A stretch of 64,000 bases of DNA from Candidatus Krumholzibacteriota bacterium (GTDB lineage Bacteria > Krumholzibacteriota > Krumholzibacteriia > LZORAL124-64-63), in the NCBI GenBank assembly GCA_024275485.1, contig JAJRZA010000065.1:32021-96020 (forward strand), in the 5' to 3' direction. The translations under genes were made by a program, and so were the position numbers. Under the pieces are notes generated by a model. It had not been told where the DNA came from, searched no databases, and saw only the letters and a list, made by a program, of their open reading frames with translations. Shown here piece after piece: positions 7,224 through 16,679 of this stretch. How positions within the stretch are numbered: the first letter of the stretch is position 1; every line of letters starts with the position of its first letter.

Positions 7224-9485
7224 TTATTTCAGCAAAGTCATCTTGCCAACCTGCTTTTGTCCATCGGTATTCAGCACATAGTAATACAGGCCGGAAGCCA
7301 CGTTTTTAGGCTGAAAAACAGCTTCGTGGGATCCTGAAGCCAGGTCCCCGCGCACCAGATTCTGCACCAATTTACCCCGCAGATCATAAACCGAGAGATC
7401 CACGGTTCCGGACTGGGAAAGTTCGAAGCGAATCACGGTCCTGGGGTTGAAGGGATTGGGATCATTCTGATGCAACACGGCCACCGAAGCGGGGTAGTTG
7501 TTCTCCTGATCATTTCCCCAGTTGTTGGTGCCAAGCCGCAGCTTGGCCTTGGCTGCGAACACCGGAGCCAGGCCTTCGGGTTGTTCGGAAATGTAGGGGA
7601 TTCCGTCATAATCCGAGTCATTGCCCACCTCGCCGGTGGGCATATCCTCGGCCAGCTGCATCTTGTTGGCCACCTGATCCCAGAAGGCGACGTAGACATC
7701 GGTGGCTTCGTCGTGACCGCCCACCAGACGGGCTTCGCGCAGGGCGCCGGAAATCAGGGCCACGGTGCGGGGGGTGTATTCCGCCATCAATGAATGAATA
7801 TTCGTGGCGAAAGCCGAGTCGTCGGCATGGTAGAAGTTTGCCATGAGGGCCTCGTAGGCCGCATCGGCGGCGTTCAGATAGCTTGCTTCGCCGGTGGCGG
7901 AGTAGGCGGCGTACAGGGCACGCACGGCGGCGGCCTGGGCTTCGACCGTATGGGGGCCACGCTTGCCGTCGCCAATTCCGTGAATTGGCACCACGCTGGC
8001 GTAAAGATTGTTGTCATCGGCCATGTGGTTGATCATGAAATCAGCCTGGGCGGCCATGGCCTCAAGGGCCATGGGAGCCAGGGGAGTACCGGTAAATTCT
8101 TCCTGGAAAACATTCAAGGCCACCAGAGAGTAAGCCGCATTGACGGCTGAAACGTTGTTGCTCAATTGCACAATGTTGGTGGTGAGGCCGCCCTGGAAGT
8201 CTTCTGCACCAATGGACTTGGCCAAAGGCATGCTCATGGGGAGACTGAAGTCCACGAAGGTACCCATTTCACCGTCGTAGTGCATGGCCATCATGTTCAG
8301 GAAGATGACTTTTGAGACCCCCGTCATCATATCAAAAGGTCCGGGTATGCCGGTTTCCATCATGGAGGCGGGAAAAGGGTCACCGTCGAAGACACTGTGG
8401 TAGGCCATGTGAGCTTCGTCGGAATTGTTGTTGGGGTCCATCATGTTCTTGAAGCTGGTGGTTCCCCACAAAAGGGAAGCCTGTCCGAACAAGTCACTTC
8501 TGGCATCGACTACTTCGTAGGAGCCTACCCGCGGGGGCAGACCGTCCATGACCATTTCTTCGGTCACGGCGATGCGGCGGGGGAAGTATCTCAGGCCATT
8601 CATGGGATCGTAGGTTACGGGGTCGACGCCACCGAGGGCGCTGCCGTCGTAGGCCAGGTTCTCCAGGAGACTCTTGACCTTGTTGATGGATTCGGCGGTC
8701 AGCACCTGGCCGATGAAACCGTCCAGGTTGTCGCCACCGTAAAAGACGTTGTTGTCGGGGTCGAACACTCCGTCCGGCCCGTCGGGAGTGATGTTGCCGT
8801 CGGGGACGACTTCATTTTCGTCACCATCATGGAATCCACCCAGCATGTCCTGGGCCCAGAGGTATTGTTTCATCAGGGACTGGCCCATGGATGCGGGGGA
8901 GATTTGGTGGATCATGGAGCTGCGATCCCAGCGCAGGGTGGAGAAATCCATGTGGAAATTTGAATCCACTGCCTGGGAATAGTGGGGATTGCCGCCGATG
9001 AATTCACCGAACTGGGGCCAGGCGCCCAATGGAGGCGTCTGGTTGGCGTTCATTCCGAAACCCATGATGGCCATCATCAGCATATCGTCTTCGTTGTAGC
9101 CATTCATCATGCCGCCGGTGTGAGAGCCGTCGAAATCGGGGCCCATCATGGCTGCATTGGCCATGATGATCGGAGACCACATCATGTGGATTCCGATGCC
9201 CGAGCGGGAAACCACAGTTCCTAGCTGATAACGGGAGTACTCGTAATTCTCGATGCCCAGCACGTAGGCCGCGCGGTCGGGGAAATCAGGCACCATGGGA
9301 TCAAGCATGTCCAGGTCATAACCGACTTCTTCGGCGTAGGGTTCGCCGCTTTCGTTGATTTCATTGGCCAGGAGCATCTGGTCGGCGGTGTTGTAGTGGT
9401 TCGTGTCGGTGATGTGGACTTGACTGAAGGCGGGCAGGGCGGATATGGCCACGAGGATCACGGCCATTATTTTTAAGTGTTTCAT
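7224..9485 (-). CDS. Large exported protein with C-terminal FlgD-like/T9SS-like sorting domain
   Basis: The start at 9485 follows AAGGAGATCCC, a strong ribosome-binding site. The 753-residue product has a Sec signal (about 1-21, ending PAFS-Q). The last 85 residues form a FlgD-Ig-like beta-sandwich with QNDPNPFNPRTVIRFELS, VYDLRGKLV and a terminal KMTLLK, the C-terminal domain that marks cell-surface or secreted proteins in many FCB phyla. The middle is unfamiliar: it is Met-, Asp- and Gly-rich, has EF-hand-like acidic stretches (DGDENEVVPDGNITPDG near 210), and from about 410 to 600 has Ala-rich helical pairs like those of alpha/alpha toroids (VEAQAAAVRALYAAYSATG). A carbohydrate-active role is possible but unproven. 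It is a single-gene unit with its own terminator. Confidence 0.8.
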   Translation of the reverse strand: MKHLKIMAVILVAISALPAFSQVHITDTNHYNTADQMLLANEINESGEPYAEEVGYDLDMLDPMVPDFPDRAAYVLGIENYEYSRYQLGTVVSRSGIGIHMMWSPIIMANAAMMGPDFDGSHTGGMMNGYNEDDMLMMAIMGFGMNANQTPPLGAWPQFGEFIGGNPHYSQAVDSNFHMDFSTLRWDRSSMIHQISPASMGQSLMKQYLWAQDMLGGFHDGDENEVVPDGNITPDGPDGVFDPDNNVFYGGDNLDGFIGQVLTAESINKVKSLLENLAYDGSALGGVDPVTYDPMNGLRYFPRRIAVTEEMVMDGLPPRVGSYEVVDARSDLFGQASLLWGTTSFKNMMDPNNNSDEAHMAYHSVFDGDPFPASMMETGIPGPFDMMTGVSKVIFLNMMAMHYDGEMGTFVDFSLPMSMPLAKSIGAEDFQGGLTTNIVQLSNNVSAVNAAYSLVALNVFQEEFTGTPLAPMALEAMAAQADFMINHMADDNNLYASVVPIHGIGDGKRGPHTVEAQAAAVRALYAAYSATGEASYLNAADAAYEALMANFYHADDSAFATNIHSLMAEYTPRTVALISGALREARLVGGHDEATDVYVAFWDQVANKMQLAEDMPTGEVGNDSDYDGIPYISEQPEGLAPVFAAKAKLRLGTNNWGNDQENNYPASVAVLHQNDPNPFNPRTVIRFELSQSGTVDLSVYDLRGKLVQNLVRGDLASGSHEAVFQPKNVASGLYYYVLNTDGQKQVGKMTLLK

Positions 9486-9515
9486 GGGATCTCCTTGAAT
9501 TAGAATGACTTAGAG

Positions 9516-9537
9516 CCGCGTCTTGCGCGGGGTTTTT
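9516..9537 (+). terminator. Plus-strand hairpin plus T-tract in leader of the 7224-9485 gene
   Basis: CCGCG-TCTTG-CGCGG followed by GGTTTTTATT has the form of a short intrinsic terminator on the plus strand. It lies inside the untranslated leader of a minus-strand gene and no plus-strand gene precedes it, so it could stop antisense transcripts, act as a leader hairpin, or be incidental. Confidence 0.35.
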
Positions 9538-9621
9538 ATTCGGATACCAAGGGTGTGTGACTTGAGGGTGGGATTTGTTACAAAAAAATTGGAAAAAAAA
9601 ACAGGAATCACCATATACCCT

Positions 9622-9951
9622 TCAAACGCACAAAACATACGCAATAGAAACCAAATGATGGTCATCATGTTCCGCCGCAAAAACCATTAAATCCAAAATC
9701 CTCATCGATCGATCCAAACGGGGATGCCTGGCCAAAGCTCTTCAATGGAAATCAAGTGCCCGACATCTTCCTGGACAGACCAACTCTCACCATCCTTGAA
9801 AACAAAACGGTTCGTCGATAGCTCCTGCTCCCTTTCGCTGATTCGAGCTGGTGTCCCCGCGCAACCTCTCCAGAACGTTGGGAATCATGGACAAGGGCAA
9901 ATCAAAGATGAACGGACGCTGGATCCAGGGCAACCGGTCAGGTGTTTTCAT
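9622..9951 (-). pseudogene. Broken DinB-family gene (frameshift and internal deletion)
   Basis: An ATG at 9951 with GGAG upstream opens a frame reading MKTPDRLPWIQRPFIFD then FPNVLERLRG-like residues (MIPNVLERLRG), the typical N-terminus of DinB-family metal-dependent hydrolase-fold proteins. After a CCCC/GGGG run at 9855-9858 the homology continues in another frame as RGTPARISEREQELSTN, then WSVQEDVGHL and LWPG, and stops at 9702. The C-terminal family motif AEHDDHHL appears in a third frame (MRILDLMVFAAEHDDHHL...) ending at 9622. About 330 bases remain, against roughly 500 for an intact gene, so the piece between LWPG and the C-terminus is missing. One frameshift might be a sequencing error, but the deletion is not easily explained that way. 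Confidence 0.8.
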
Positions 9952-10181
9952 GATTAACTCCAAGGAATACGGAATCAATAACTGGACAAAACCAGCTTCG
10001 AACAAGTGATACGGCAATTGCCAAAATAAGTTAAGTCTATCCCGAGGTTGACGAAACCACGTTAAAGAAAATCCTTACGCAGGACCAAAACCACGGGCAC
10101 AAGCGTCATCAAACGCGCATTTCCCGCCATTGGTTTTAAAGTCGTGTGCAAAAACAGGGCTCCGCACAAAAAGGCCAGAAT

Positions 10182-11837
10182 ATGACGATTTCCACCAAAA
10201 CCTACTGGGCCTTGATCGGGTTGTTCGCCCTGTCTTTGTTTGTCCATGTCAACTTCCTCGGTGGCAGTCTCAGCAGCCTCTCCATCGAGGACGAATACAC
10301 CTACGACCAGTCCCTGGACATCACCGGGTCCCTCGGTAGTGTCAACCTGCGGATGTATGTGCCCAAACCAATGGTCGGCTTGGAAATCAGGGATGAAAGA
10401 ATCGAAACCGCCGATCTTGACCTCGTGATCGAAGAGACCGTCGGCGGACGTTTGGTTGTGGTTAAGGGAAATACCGACAACCAAGCCCGGCACATCCGTT
10501 ACCAGGCCAAGCTGCGTTCACTACCCCTGATTTTTACCCTGGACGAGGGCCGCGGTTGGGAGGCTCCCACTCAGGCCGACTCCCTGTGGTTGATCTCAAC
10601 TGAAAACATCCAAACCGGCCATTCCGAAGTCTCGCTGCTACTGGCCCGTCTCTTTGAACTGGACAAGAAAAAATTTGGGGATTCCGCGGGCCGCAACTGG
10701 GACCACCGGCAATGGCAGGAAGTTCTGTCCGACAAAAACGTCGGCCCGGTCCAGGCCCTGCATGTGATCTACGACCATGCCCTCGACGGCATCCAACCCG
10801 CCACCTTCAGCGGCAAGACCGACGCAGTGACGGCCCTGCGGCTGGGCGAATCCAGTTGCGGTGGTAAATCGCGACTGATGGTGGCCCTTTGCCGTACCCT
10901 GGGAATTCCCGCTCGCCTGGTCGGCGGGGTGATCATGAACCAGGGGGTGCGCAAGCGGGCCCATCACATCTGGGTGGAAACCCGGCTGGGCAAGACCTGG
11001 GTTCCCTTCGATCCTCTGAATGATTATTTCGGCATGAAACCGGCGCACTTTCTGCCCCTCTACACCGGCGATCTGCCCCTGATCAAACACTCCCGGGGAA
11101 TTACCCTGGACTACGGTTTTACATCCGTTAAAAATCGGGTTCCCCAGAGTTGGCAGGGCGATTCGGCTGTATCCCAGGTTGACGACGGCGGCTCTACGAG
11201 CACCTCCGGCTCCCTGGTGCCGATGTTGAACCGGCACAACTATTCAGCCATCATGCTGGCCCCCATCTGTCTGTTGTTTATTGTCTTTGCCCGGCAGGTG
11301 ATCGGGCTGGTGACCATCGGTACTTTTCTGCCCATTCTCCTGGCTTTTTCGTTGATTCAGCAAGACTGGCTGGTAACGGGCGGTCAGATGGTCTTGGCCC
11401 TTCTGCTGGGGGTGATCGTGCGGTTCATACTGATGCGTTTGGCCCTGTTGCATGTGCCGCGCACGGCGGTCATGATCACCTTTGTGGTGCTGGTATTTCT
11501 CTCGTTTTCGGTGGCCATGTCCCGCCTCGATTCTCTCTCCGGAGTGGGGGGGCTGATCCTGCCGCTGGCCGCCCTGGCCATGGCGGTGGAGAAATTCACC
11601 CTCGTGGCAATGGACAAGGGTACGGCCAGTGCCTTGGTCCTGATGGCCCAGACACTCATTGCTGTGGCGGTTTGCCGGCTGATCATGGTGACCCCGTTTT
11701 TCCAGAATGTGACCATTGCCTTTCCCGAGATCCTTTTCGGAGTCATCGCCATGATTATCCAGCTGGGAAATTACCGGGGGCTGCGTCTGAAGGAATTGTG
11801 GCGCTTCCGCCAGGTTCGCAAGGAGGTGAGCCTGTGA
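10182..11837 (+). CDS. Transglutaminase-like protein with seven transmembrane helices
   Basis: I choose the ATG at 10182, with AAAAAGG 10-14 bases upstream, over one 12 codons earlier. The 551-residue protein has an N-terminal membrane anchor (about 7-27), an extracytoplasmic beta-rich domain (30-190), a transglutaminase-like core and a C-terminal block of about seven helices (350-535). This matches the Pfam pair of 'transglutaminase fused to 7 transmembrane helices'. That family is described as inactive, yet here C226 (SSCGGKS), H261/H262 (RAHHIW) and D277 (PFDPLND) have the spacing of a catalytic triad. The stop overlaps the ATP-grasp gene (GTGA), and such TG-7TM genes are known to travel with ATP-grasp ligases. 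It probably acts on a peptide or amino-acid conjugate at the inner membrane; the substrate is unknown. Confidence 0.82.
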   Translation: MTISTKTYWALIGLFALSLFVHVNFLGGSLSSLSIEDEYTYDQSLDITGSLGSVNLRMYVPKPMVGLEIRDERIETADLDLVIEETVGGRLVVVKGNTDNQARHIRYQAKLRSLPLIFTLDEGRGWEAPTQADSLWLISTENIQTGHSEVSLLLARLFELDKKKFGDSAGRNWDHRQWQEVLSDKNVGPVQALHVIYDHALDGIQPATFSGKTDAVTALRLGESSCGGKSRLMVALCRTLGIPARLVGGVIMNQGVRKRAHHIWVETRLGKTWVPFDPLNDYFGMKPAHFLPLYTGDLPLIKHSRGITLDYGFTSVKNRVPQSWQGDSAVSQVDDGGSTSTSGSLVPMLNRHNYSAIMLAPICLLFIVFARQVIGLVTIGTFLPILLAFSLIQQDWLVTGGQMVLALLLGVIVRFILMRLALLHVPRTAVMITFVVLVFLSFSVAMSRLDSLSGVGGLILPLAALAMAVEKFTLVAMDKGTASALVLMAQTLIAVAVCRLIMVTPFFQNVTIAFPEILFGVIAMIIQLGNYRGLRLKELWRFRQVRKEVSL

Positions 11838-14800
11838 TTTCCCAGATAAAACAGTGGTGGCGCGAGGGACCCGGCAGCGGTGACATATTGGGGATCAATC
11901 GCCGTAATCTGGATCTTGTTTTTGCCGATTTCGAACCCGGGAAGTTTCGGGATCTGGATGACAAGTTGGCCGCCAAGGAGTTGATGGAAAGGGCCGGGGT
12001 CAAAGTTCCGCAAACCCTGGGCTGGGTTTCCAGTCAGATGGAAATGGCGACCCTTGACAATCTTTTGGCTGAGCAGGACAGCCTGGTCCTGAAGCCGAGC
12101 AACGGGTTTGGCGGCAAGGGCATCGTCATACTACGCAAAAATGAGGCCGGGTCCTGGACCAAGGCCCGTGGTGGGGAGATCTCTAGCGAGGAAATCCGGA
12201 GACACGCGGCGGATATCCTGTCGGGTATCTTCAGCCTCGACGAGTCTGAAGATACCGTCATCTGTGAAGAGCTGATCATTCCCCATCCCTTCTTTTCCAA
12301 ATTGGGACCCGAGGGTCTGTGTGATGTTCGCATCATCCTGGAAAAACACGTTCCCCTGCAGGCCATGTGCCGGGTACCCACCACGCTCTCCGATGGAAAG
12401 GCCAACCTCCACGGTGGGGGTGTGGGCCTGGGAGTCAACCTGGATGATGGCCTGGTCAACGGGGCCATGGTTGGGGACCTACGGATTACCAAACATCCGG
12501 ATACCAAACTGCCTGTGTTGGGGTTGCAACTTCCCGACTGGGAGGAGTGCCTTGCCCTGGCGGTGGCCGCATCCCGCACCGTGGAGGTGGACTACCTGGG
12601 GGTGGATATCGTCGTGGACGGTAAGCGCGGCCCCTTGGTCCTGGAAATCAACGCCCGGCCGGGGCTGGCCATCCAGATTGCCAACGCCCAGGGACAGCCG
12701 GTGACAACCCGCGCTCCCAGCTCTCGTCTGGATAAGGCCACCTCCTATTTCAACTGGGTGCTGCTTTTGATGGTTGTGGTCTCGCCGCTGGGTTTCCAAT
12801 GGTGGCAGAACCAATTCAGCGAGGCCCTGATTTTTGACTTGGGTTCCGAGGAAACCAGAACAGCTGTGGTCGCGGCCCGGGAGGCGGAGGACAACCTGCT
12901 GGACAGGGATGTGCCCCACCAGATCGAGGAGATCAATCTGGGCGAAACCAGCAAGGGTTTCAACAACGCCCGCAAGGCGGCCGCGGCGGGATATACCCGG
13001 CAGGCTTTGCGTCTTTACAGCACCGTGCTCGCTGATTCCAGTCTGGCGCCGTTTGCGTTGAACAACATGGCTATCCTCGTCGGGCGGGCAGGTCAGGACA
13101 GCTTGGCCTTGGCTTACCTCAATGAAGCGGTCACGCGTTTTCCGGCCTACTATCGGGGATTTTATAACCTGGGGCTGGCCCTGGAAAAATCCGGTCAAAA
13201 GGTCAAAGCCCGAGAAGCCTTCGATCGTTCCCTGGCCCTGAAACCCAATCACGCTCCGACCTGGGCGGCTTTGGGAAGTCTGGAATTCGGCAACAAGGAC
13301 TACGCGGAGGCGACTATTGCCTTCGGCAAAGCCATCCGTTATGATCCGACGATCAAGGGTTCCCGCTTCAAGCTGGGGCTGTCGAACCGGCTGCTGAAAG
13401 ATTTCCCCGCAGCCCAGAAAAGTTTTGAAGAATTGTTGACCCTGGATCCGGACAACGAAGCCGCGGTTTACTGGCTGGCCCGAACCTACCGTGACTTGTC
13501 TCAACAGGACAGCGACAACCGGACCCACTTTCTGGCTCGGACCCATGCCCTGTTCAAGGAGTTTTCCCGGAAGACCCCCAGGATCAATTCCATGGCAGGG
13601 ACCATGGCCTTTGAGCGGGGTGACCTGTTGGTGGCCCAGAAGATTTTTGAAGAGATGAGCAAAGGGAAATATCGTCCCGGGTACCACAATCTGGCCTTGG
13701 CCGCAACTGCTCTGGAACTCGGCAACTGGGATCTGGCCACTACCGCGGCCAATGGTGGCAGACGTCACGACTCCCGGACCTCGGCCCGGTTGAAATATTT
13801 GGCTCAGCTGGGTCAATCGCTGGCCAACCGCAGTTTGCCTCGCCTGGATCCCAGGCATGCTCCGGGGCCGATTCCCCACCTGATGGCGGCCCTGCTGGAC
13901 GAAAACCAACGGCTGGTAGGATCAATTCTTGTCGAGATTGAACAATCCGTGGGACAGGAAGATGTTTCCTGGGCCAAGTGGCTGGCCGGCAGGGATGACC
14001 AGCAGGATCATGCCCGAGCCGTTGATTTTCCCAGTGCCCTGCGCCCCTATACCGTCGCTGCGGCCAATCTCGATGCCTTCCTGGAGTCTGAAACAAAGAT
14101 TTCCGACTCCTACGGTTTGTACCTGGGATACATGACCTCCAACCAGGCCGGAAATGTGCCCGATACGTGGCTTGTGCAACAACAATTGCGCATTCTGCGC
14201 CCCGATTACCTGCCCCTGCTGCTGGAGGATTTTCAGGACGCGATGGATATCGGCGAGGTCAATCAGGCCATTGATGTCGGCCAGCGGATCCAGAAATTCG
14301 GGGTGGTTGATCCCCACTTTATTTTCGATCTGGCGGCCTTGCATCTTTCGGATGGCAAGCCCAGGACGGCCCGCAAGCTTTTGCGCTCTCTGCCTGAGGA
14401 ATCCCGTCAGGCCCCCAAGGCTATCATCATCGAGGGACGTCTGGCCATGGCGGCTGAACGCTACTCCACGGCCATCAAGCTTCTGAAGGGGTTGTTGAAA
14501 CGCGATCCCGACAACCTGGAGGCACGCTTCGCCCTGGGCGAGGCCCGGCTGGACAAGGGGGAGTTCAGGAGTGCGGCCCGGGAGCTGCGCAAAGCCGTTG
14601 ATCTGGCTCCAGCCCGACGGGATATTCGCCAGGCCCTGGCCCAGTCGTTGATGAAACGCAAAAAGTACTCCGATGCCGTTCACGAATGGTCGGTGCTGTT
14701 GTCGCTGGAACCGGATAATTTTTCGACGCGTTTCAACTACGCGCTCTGCCTGCAGAGGACCGAGGATTACGCCAAGGCCCTGGCCCAGTACGATACCATC

Positions 14801-14971
14801 CTGGCCAGTGGTCCGCCGCGAACCAGTACGGTATTCAACCGTGGACTTGCCCTGGAACATCTTGGCCGAACCGCAGAAGCCCTGGAAGCCTACCAACTCG
14901 TTCTCGAACTGGTGCCCACCCACCCCGCCTCACTACGTAAACTTGAACTATTGGAAGGACCCCTCCCATGA
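11834..14971 (+). CDS. ATP-grasp ligase fused to a membrane helix and TPR array
   Basis: The GTG at 11834 overlaps the preceding stop and follows AGGAGG, so it is chosen over upstream in-frame starts. The 1045-residue product has three parts. Residues 1-295 are an ATP-grasp domain of the alpha-L-glutamate-ligase-like type found with TG-7TM proteins: KPSNGFGGKGIV is the nucleotide loop and E271/N273 in LEINARPG bind metal. A single hydrophobic helix spans about 303-322. From about 370 to the end are many tetratricopeptide-like helix pairs (for example NLGLALEKSGQKVKAREAF, ALKPNHAPTWAALG). ATP-grasp enzymes join a carboxylate to an amine through an acyl-phosphate. The helix places the ligase in the cytoplasm and the TPR array in the periplasm, or the reverse. 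The fusion is unusual and may couple ligase and barrel partner. Confidence 0.8.
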   Translation: MISQIKQWWREGPGSGDILGINRRNLDLVFADFEPGKFRDLDDKLAAKELMERAGVKVPQTLGWVSSQMEMATLDNLLAEQDSLVLKPSNGFGGKGIVILRKNEAGSWTKARGGEISSEEIRRHAADILSGIFSLDESEDTVICEELIIPHPFFSKLGPEGLCDVRIILEKHVPLQAMCRVPTTLSDGKANLHGGGVGLGVNLDDGLVNGAMVGDLRITKHPDTKLPVLGLQLPDWEECLALAVAASRTVEVDYLGVDIVVDGKRGPLVLEINARPGLAIQIANAQGQPVTTRAPSSRLDKATSYFNWVLLLMVVVSPLGFQWWQNQFSEALIFDLGSEETRTAVVAAREAEDNLLDRDVPHQIEEINLGETSKGFNNARKAAAAGYTRQALRLYSTVLADSSLAPFALNNMAILVGRAGQDSLALAYLNEAVTRFPAYYRGFYNLGLALEKSGQKVKAREAFDRSLALKPNHAPTWAALGSLEFGNKDYAEATIAFGKAIRYDPTIKGSRFKLGLSNRLLKDFPAAQKSFEELLTLDPDNEAAVYWLARTYRDLSQQDSDNRTHFLARTHALFKEFSRKTPRINSMAGTMAFERGDLLVAQKIFEEMSKGKYRPGYHNLALAATALELGNWDLATTAANGGRRHDSRTSARLKYLAQLGQSLANRSLPRLDPRHAPGPIPHLMAALLDENQRLVGSILVEIEQSVGQEDVSWAKWLAGRDDQQDHARAVDFPSALRPYTVAAANLDAFLESETKISDSYGLYLGYMTSNQAGNVPDTWLVQQQLRILRPDYLPLLLEDFQDAMDIGEVNQAIDVGQRIQKFGVVDPHFIFDLAALHLSDGKPRTARKLLRSLPEESRQAPKAIIIEGRLAMAAERYSTAIKLLKGLLKRDPDNLEARFALGEARLDKGEFRSAARELRKAVDLAPARRDIRQALAQSLMKRKKYSDAVHEWSVLLSLEPDNFSTRFNYALCLQRTEDYAKALAQYDTILASGPPRTSTVFNRGLALEHLGRTAEALEAYQLVLELVPTHPASLRKLELLEGPLP

Positions 14972-16665
14972 TGATTTTGAAGCTTTTCGGAAATAAGGCT
15001 CTCAGCAGCGGACTCCTTGTTCTCCTGGTGACCATGGTCTGGTTCGGCGCTTCCGAGGCCGAGGCTTCCTGGAAATCCGTCCGGCCCGACAGTACCGTTG
15101 AGCGGGTACGTCTGGTGGTCGTCTCGGAGCAGGAAGAAGATCGCACGTTGCGGGGAATCTGGACCGTTCTGGAACCAGGGCAGAATATAACTTTTGCCCT
15201 GACCGGAGATGGTCGCATTCGGCTGGAGACCAGGTCCGTCTACCGGAATCCTGATGATGAGGACTATTACCGGTTGAAAGTGGCCCTGGCCGATACCGTG
15301 CGCAAGTTGAAAAGGCGTTCAGTTTGGGAACACAACGTTCATTTCCAGCGGGGTGAGGGACAGTCCAACCCGGGCGAAGTAAGAACCATCGTTGGTGTGG
15401 GGGAACTTGATCAGCTGAGTCTGGACTGGCAGGCAAGCACCGGGAACCTGGTGGTGGAGAACCAGGCCAGGAACAAGCGGGTGATCCTATGTCGCGTATT
15501 GCTGGGCACCGGTGTGAGCAAGGTCGGGCGGAAGAAAGCGGAGAAACGGGGCAAGACCCTGGATCAGTCCCTGGGAATCGAAGCCCTGGTTCCTGGCGTG
15601 GGTTGGGACAGCAACGCCCTCCTGACAGCCAAAGACGACTCCACCGCCGACCCAGAGGCGGAATGGTTCCTGCCGGTTTCGATCAAGGCCCACTTCGACA
15701 AGGACATCAATACCCGGACCTCCTTTCAGGGCAAGTATTCCTTCTCGGGGGCTTTCTACCAGAACCCCGTCCTGGATACAAGAAAACACCGCCTCAAACT
15801 GGGTGGTGAGACCCGCATCGGCTCCCAGCGAGCCCGTGGGGGAGTTGATCTGTTTTATGGTTATCGGTTCACCCACAAGAACGATACCTACAACGGCCGC
15901 AATGATCGCGAGGAGTTCGAGACCATCGACCGCTTGACCGGCCTGCCGATTCCCTTGGGCAACCGTTTTGACTACAACGAGCATCGACTGGAGGGCGGCC
16001 TGCGAAAGAAACTGGGCCGCCAGGTGGAGACGACCTTTTCGATGTTCGGACTGGTCAAGGACTATATCCAGGATTTTTCGGAATATCCGGACATCTACTC
16101 CCTGGACCAGGACCATCTGGAGATGGAACTGGAAATTACCTGGCGAATTTTGAACAATACCAAACTTACCGGCCGCTTCACCTATCTGGCCAAGGATTAC
16201 GACGAGAAATTCTCTCGTGCCACCGATGGGACCGAAGTGACCGATACCCCGACTTCCCTTCGAAATTCCAACTTCGTACTGGTGGCCGAATACGGGCGGG
16301 GCCCTGGCCTGCGGGCTCATGCCGATCTGAAGGTATTCCAGAGTAAAGACCAGTATGCGGGTTATTGGGACTATGCCGGCTTGGCCGTCGAAGGCGGTCT
16401 CGGCTGGCGGTGGGAAACCGGGCACAAGTTGAGCGCCAGCGTACGGCGCTCGCATAAGGACTACGACAACGCCCGTCTGAGCTACGACCCAGCAGGTGAT
16501 TTGCGAGTCAAGGAAGTCCTGAATGTAAGGATTGGCGGGGACTATATTCTCTCCGGGAACTGGGAAGTGTTTTTCCAATACCACTTCAAGAACGCCGACA
16601 ATAACAATACCAGTTTTGCCTATTTGCGGACGGTAATCGTAGCGGGGCTGAATTTTCGGCATTGA
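14968..16665 (+). CDS. Outer-membrane beta-barrel protein of the ATP-grasp cassette
   Basis: The ATG at 14968 overlaps the ATP-grasp stop by four bases. The 565-residue protein has a Sec signal (cleavage near ASEAEAS) and an N-terminal periplasmic domain to about 180. From about 205 to the C-terminus it has alternating polar/aromatic beta-strands such as TRTSFQGKYSFSGAFY, VDLFYGYRFTH and NWEVFFQYHF. It ends in ...LNFRH, preceded by strand residues typical of the last barrel strand. I read it as an outer-membrane barrel of unassigned family. Its tight coupling to the two preceding genes suggests a trans-envelope system with inner-membrane transglutaminase, ATP-grasp/TPR scaffold and outer-membrane pore or receptor. 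No specific function can be assigned. Confidence 0.72.
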   Translation: MMILKLFGNKALSSGLLVLLVTMVWFGASEAEASWKSVRPDSTVERVRLVVVSEQEEDRTLRGIWTVLEPGQNITFALTGDGRIRLETRSVYRNPDDEDYYRLKVALADTVRKLKRRSVWEHNVHFQRGEGQSNPGEVRTIVGVGELDQLSLDWQASTGNLVVENQARNKRVILCRVLLGTGVSKVGRKKAEKRGKTLDQSLGIEALVPGVGWDSNALLTAKDDSTADPEAEWFLPVSIKAHFDKDINTRTSFQGKYSFSGAFYQNPVLDTRKHRLKLGGETRIGSQRARGGVDLFYGYRFTHKNDTYNGRNDREEFETIDRLTGLPIPLGNRFDYNEHRLEGGLRKKLGRQVETTFSMFGLVKDYIQDFSEYPDIYSLDQDHLEMELEITWRILNNTKLTGRFTYLAKDYDEKFSRATDGTEVTDTPTSLRNSNFVLVAEYGRGPGLRAHADLKVFQSKDQYAGYWDYAGLAVEGGLGWRWETGHKLSASVRRSHKDYDNARLSYDPAGDLRVKEVLNVRIGGDYILSGNWEVFFQYHFKNADNNNTSFAYLRTVIVAGLNFRH

Positions 16666-16679
16666 GTAATACCAGGACG

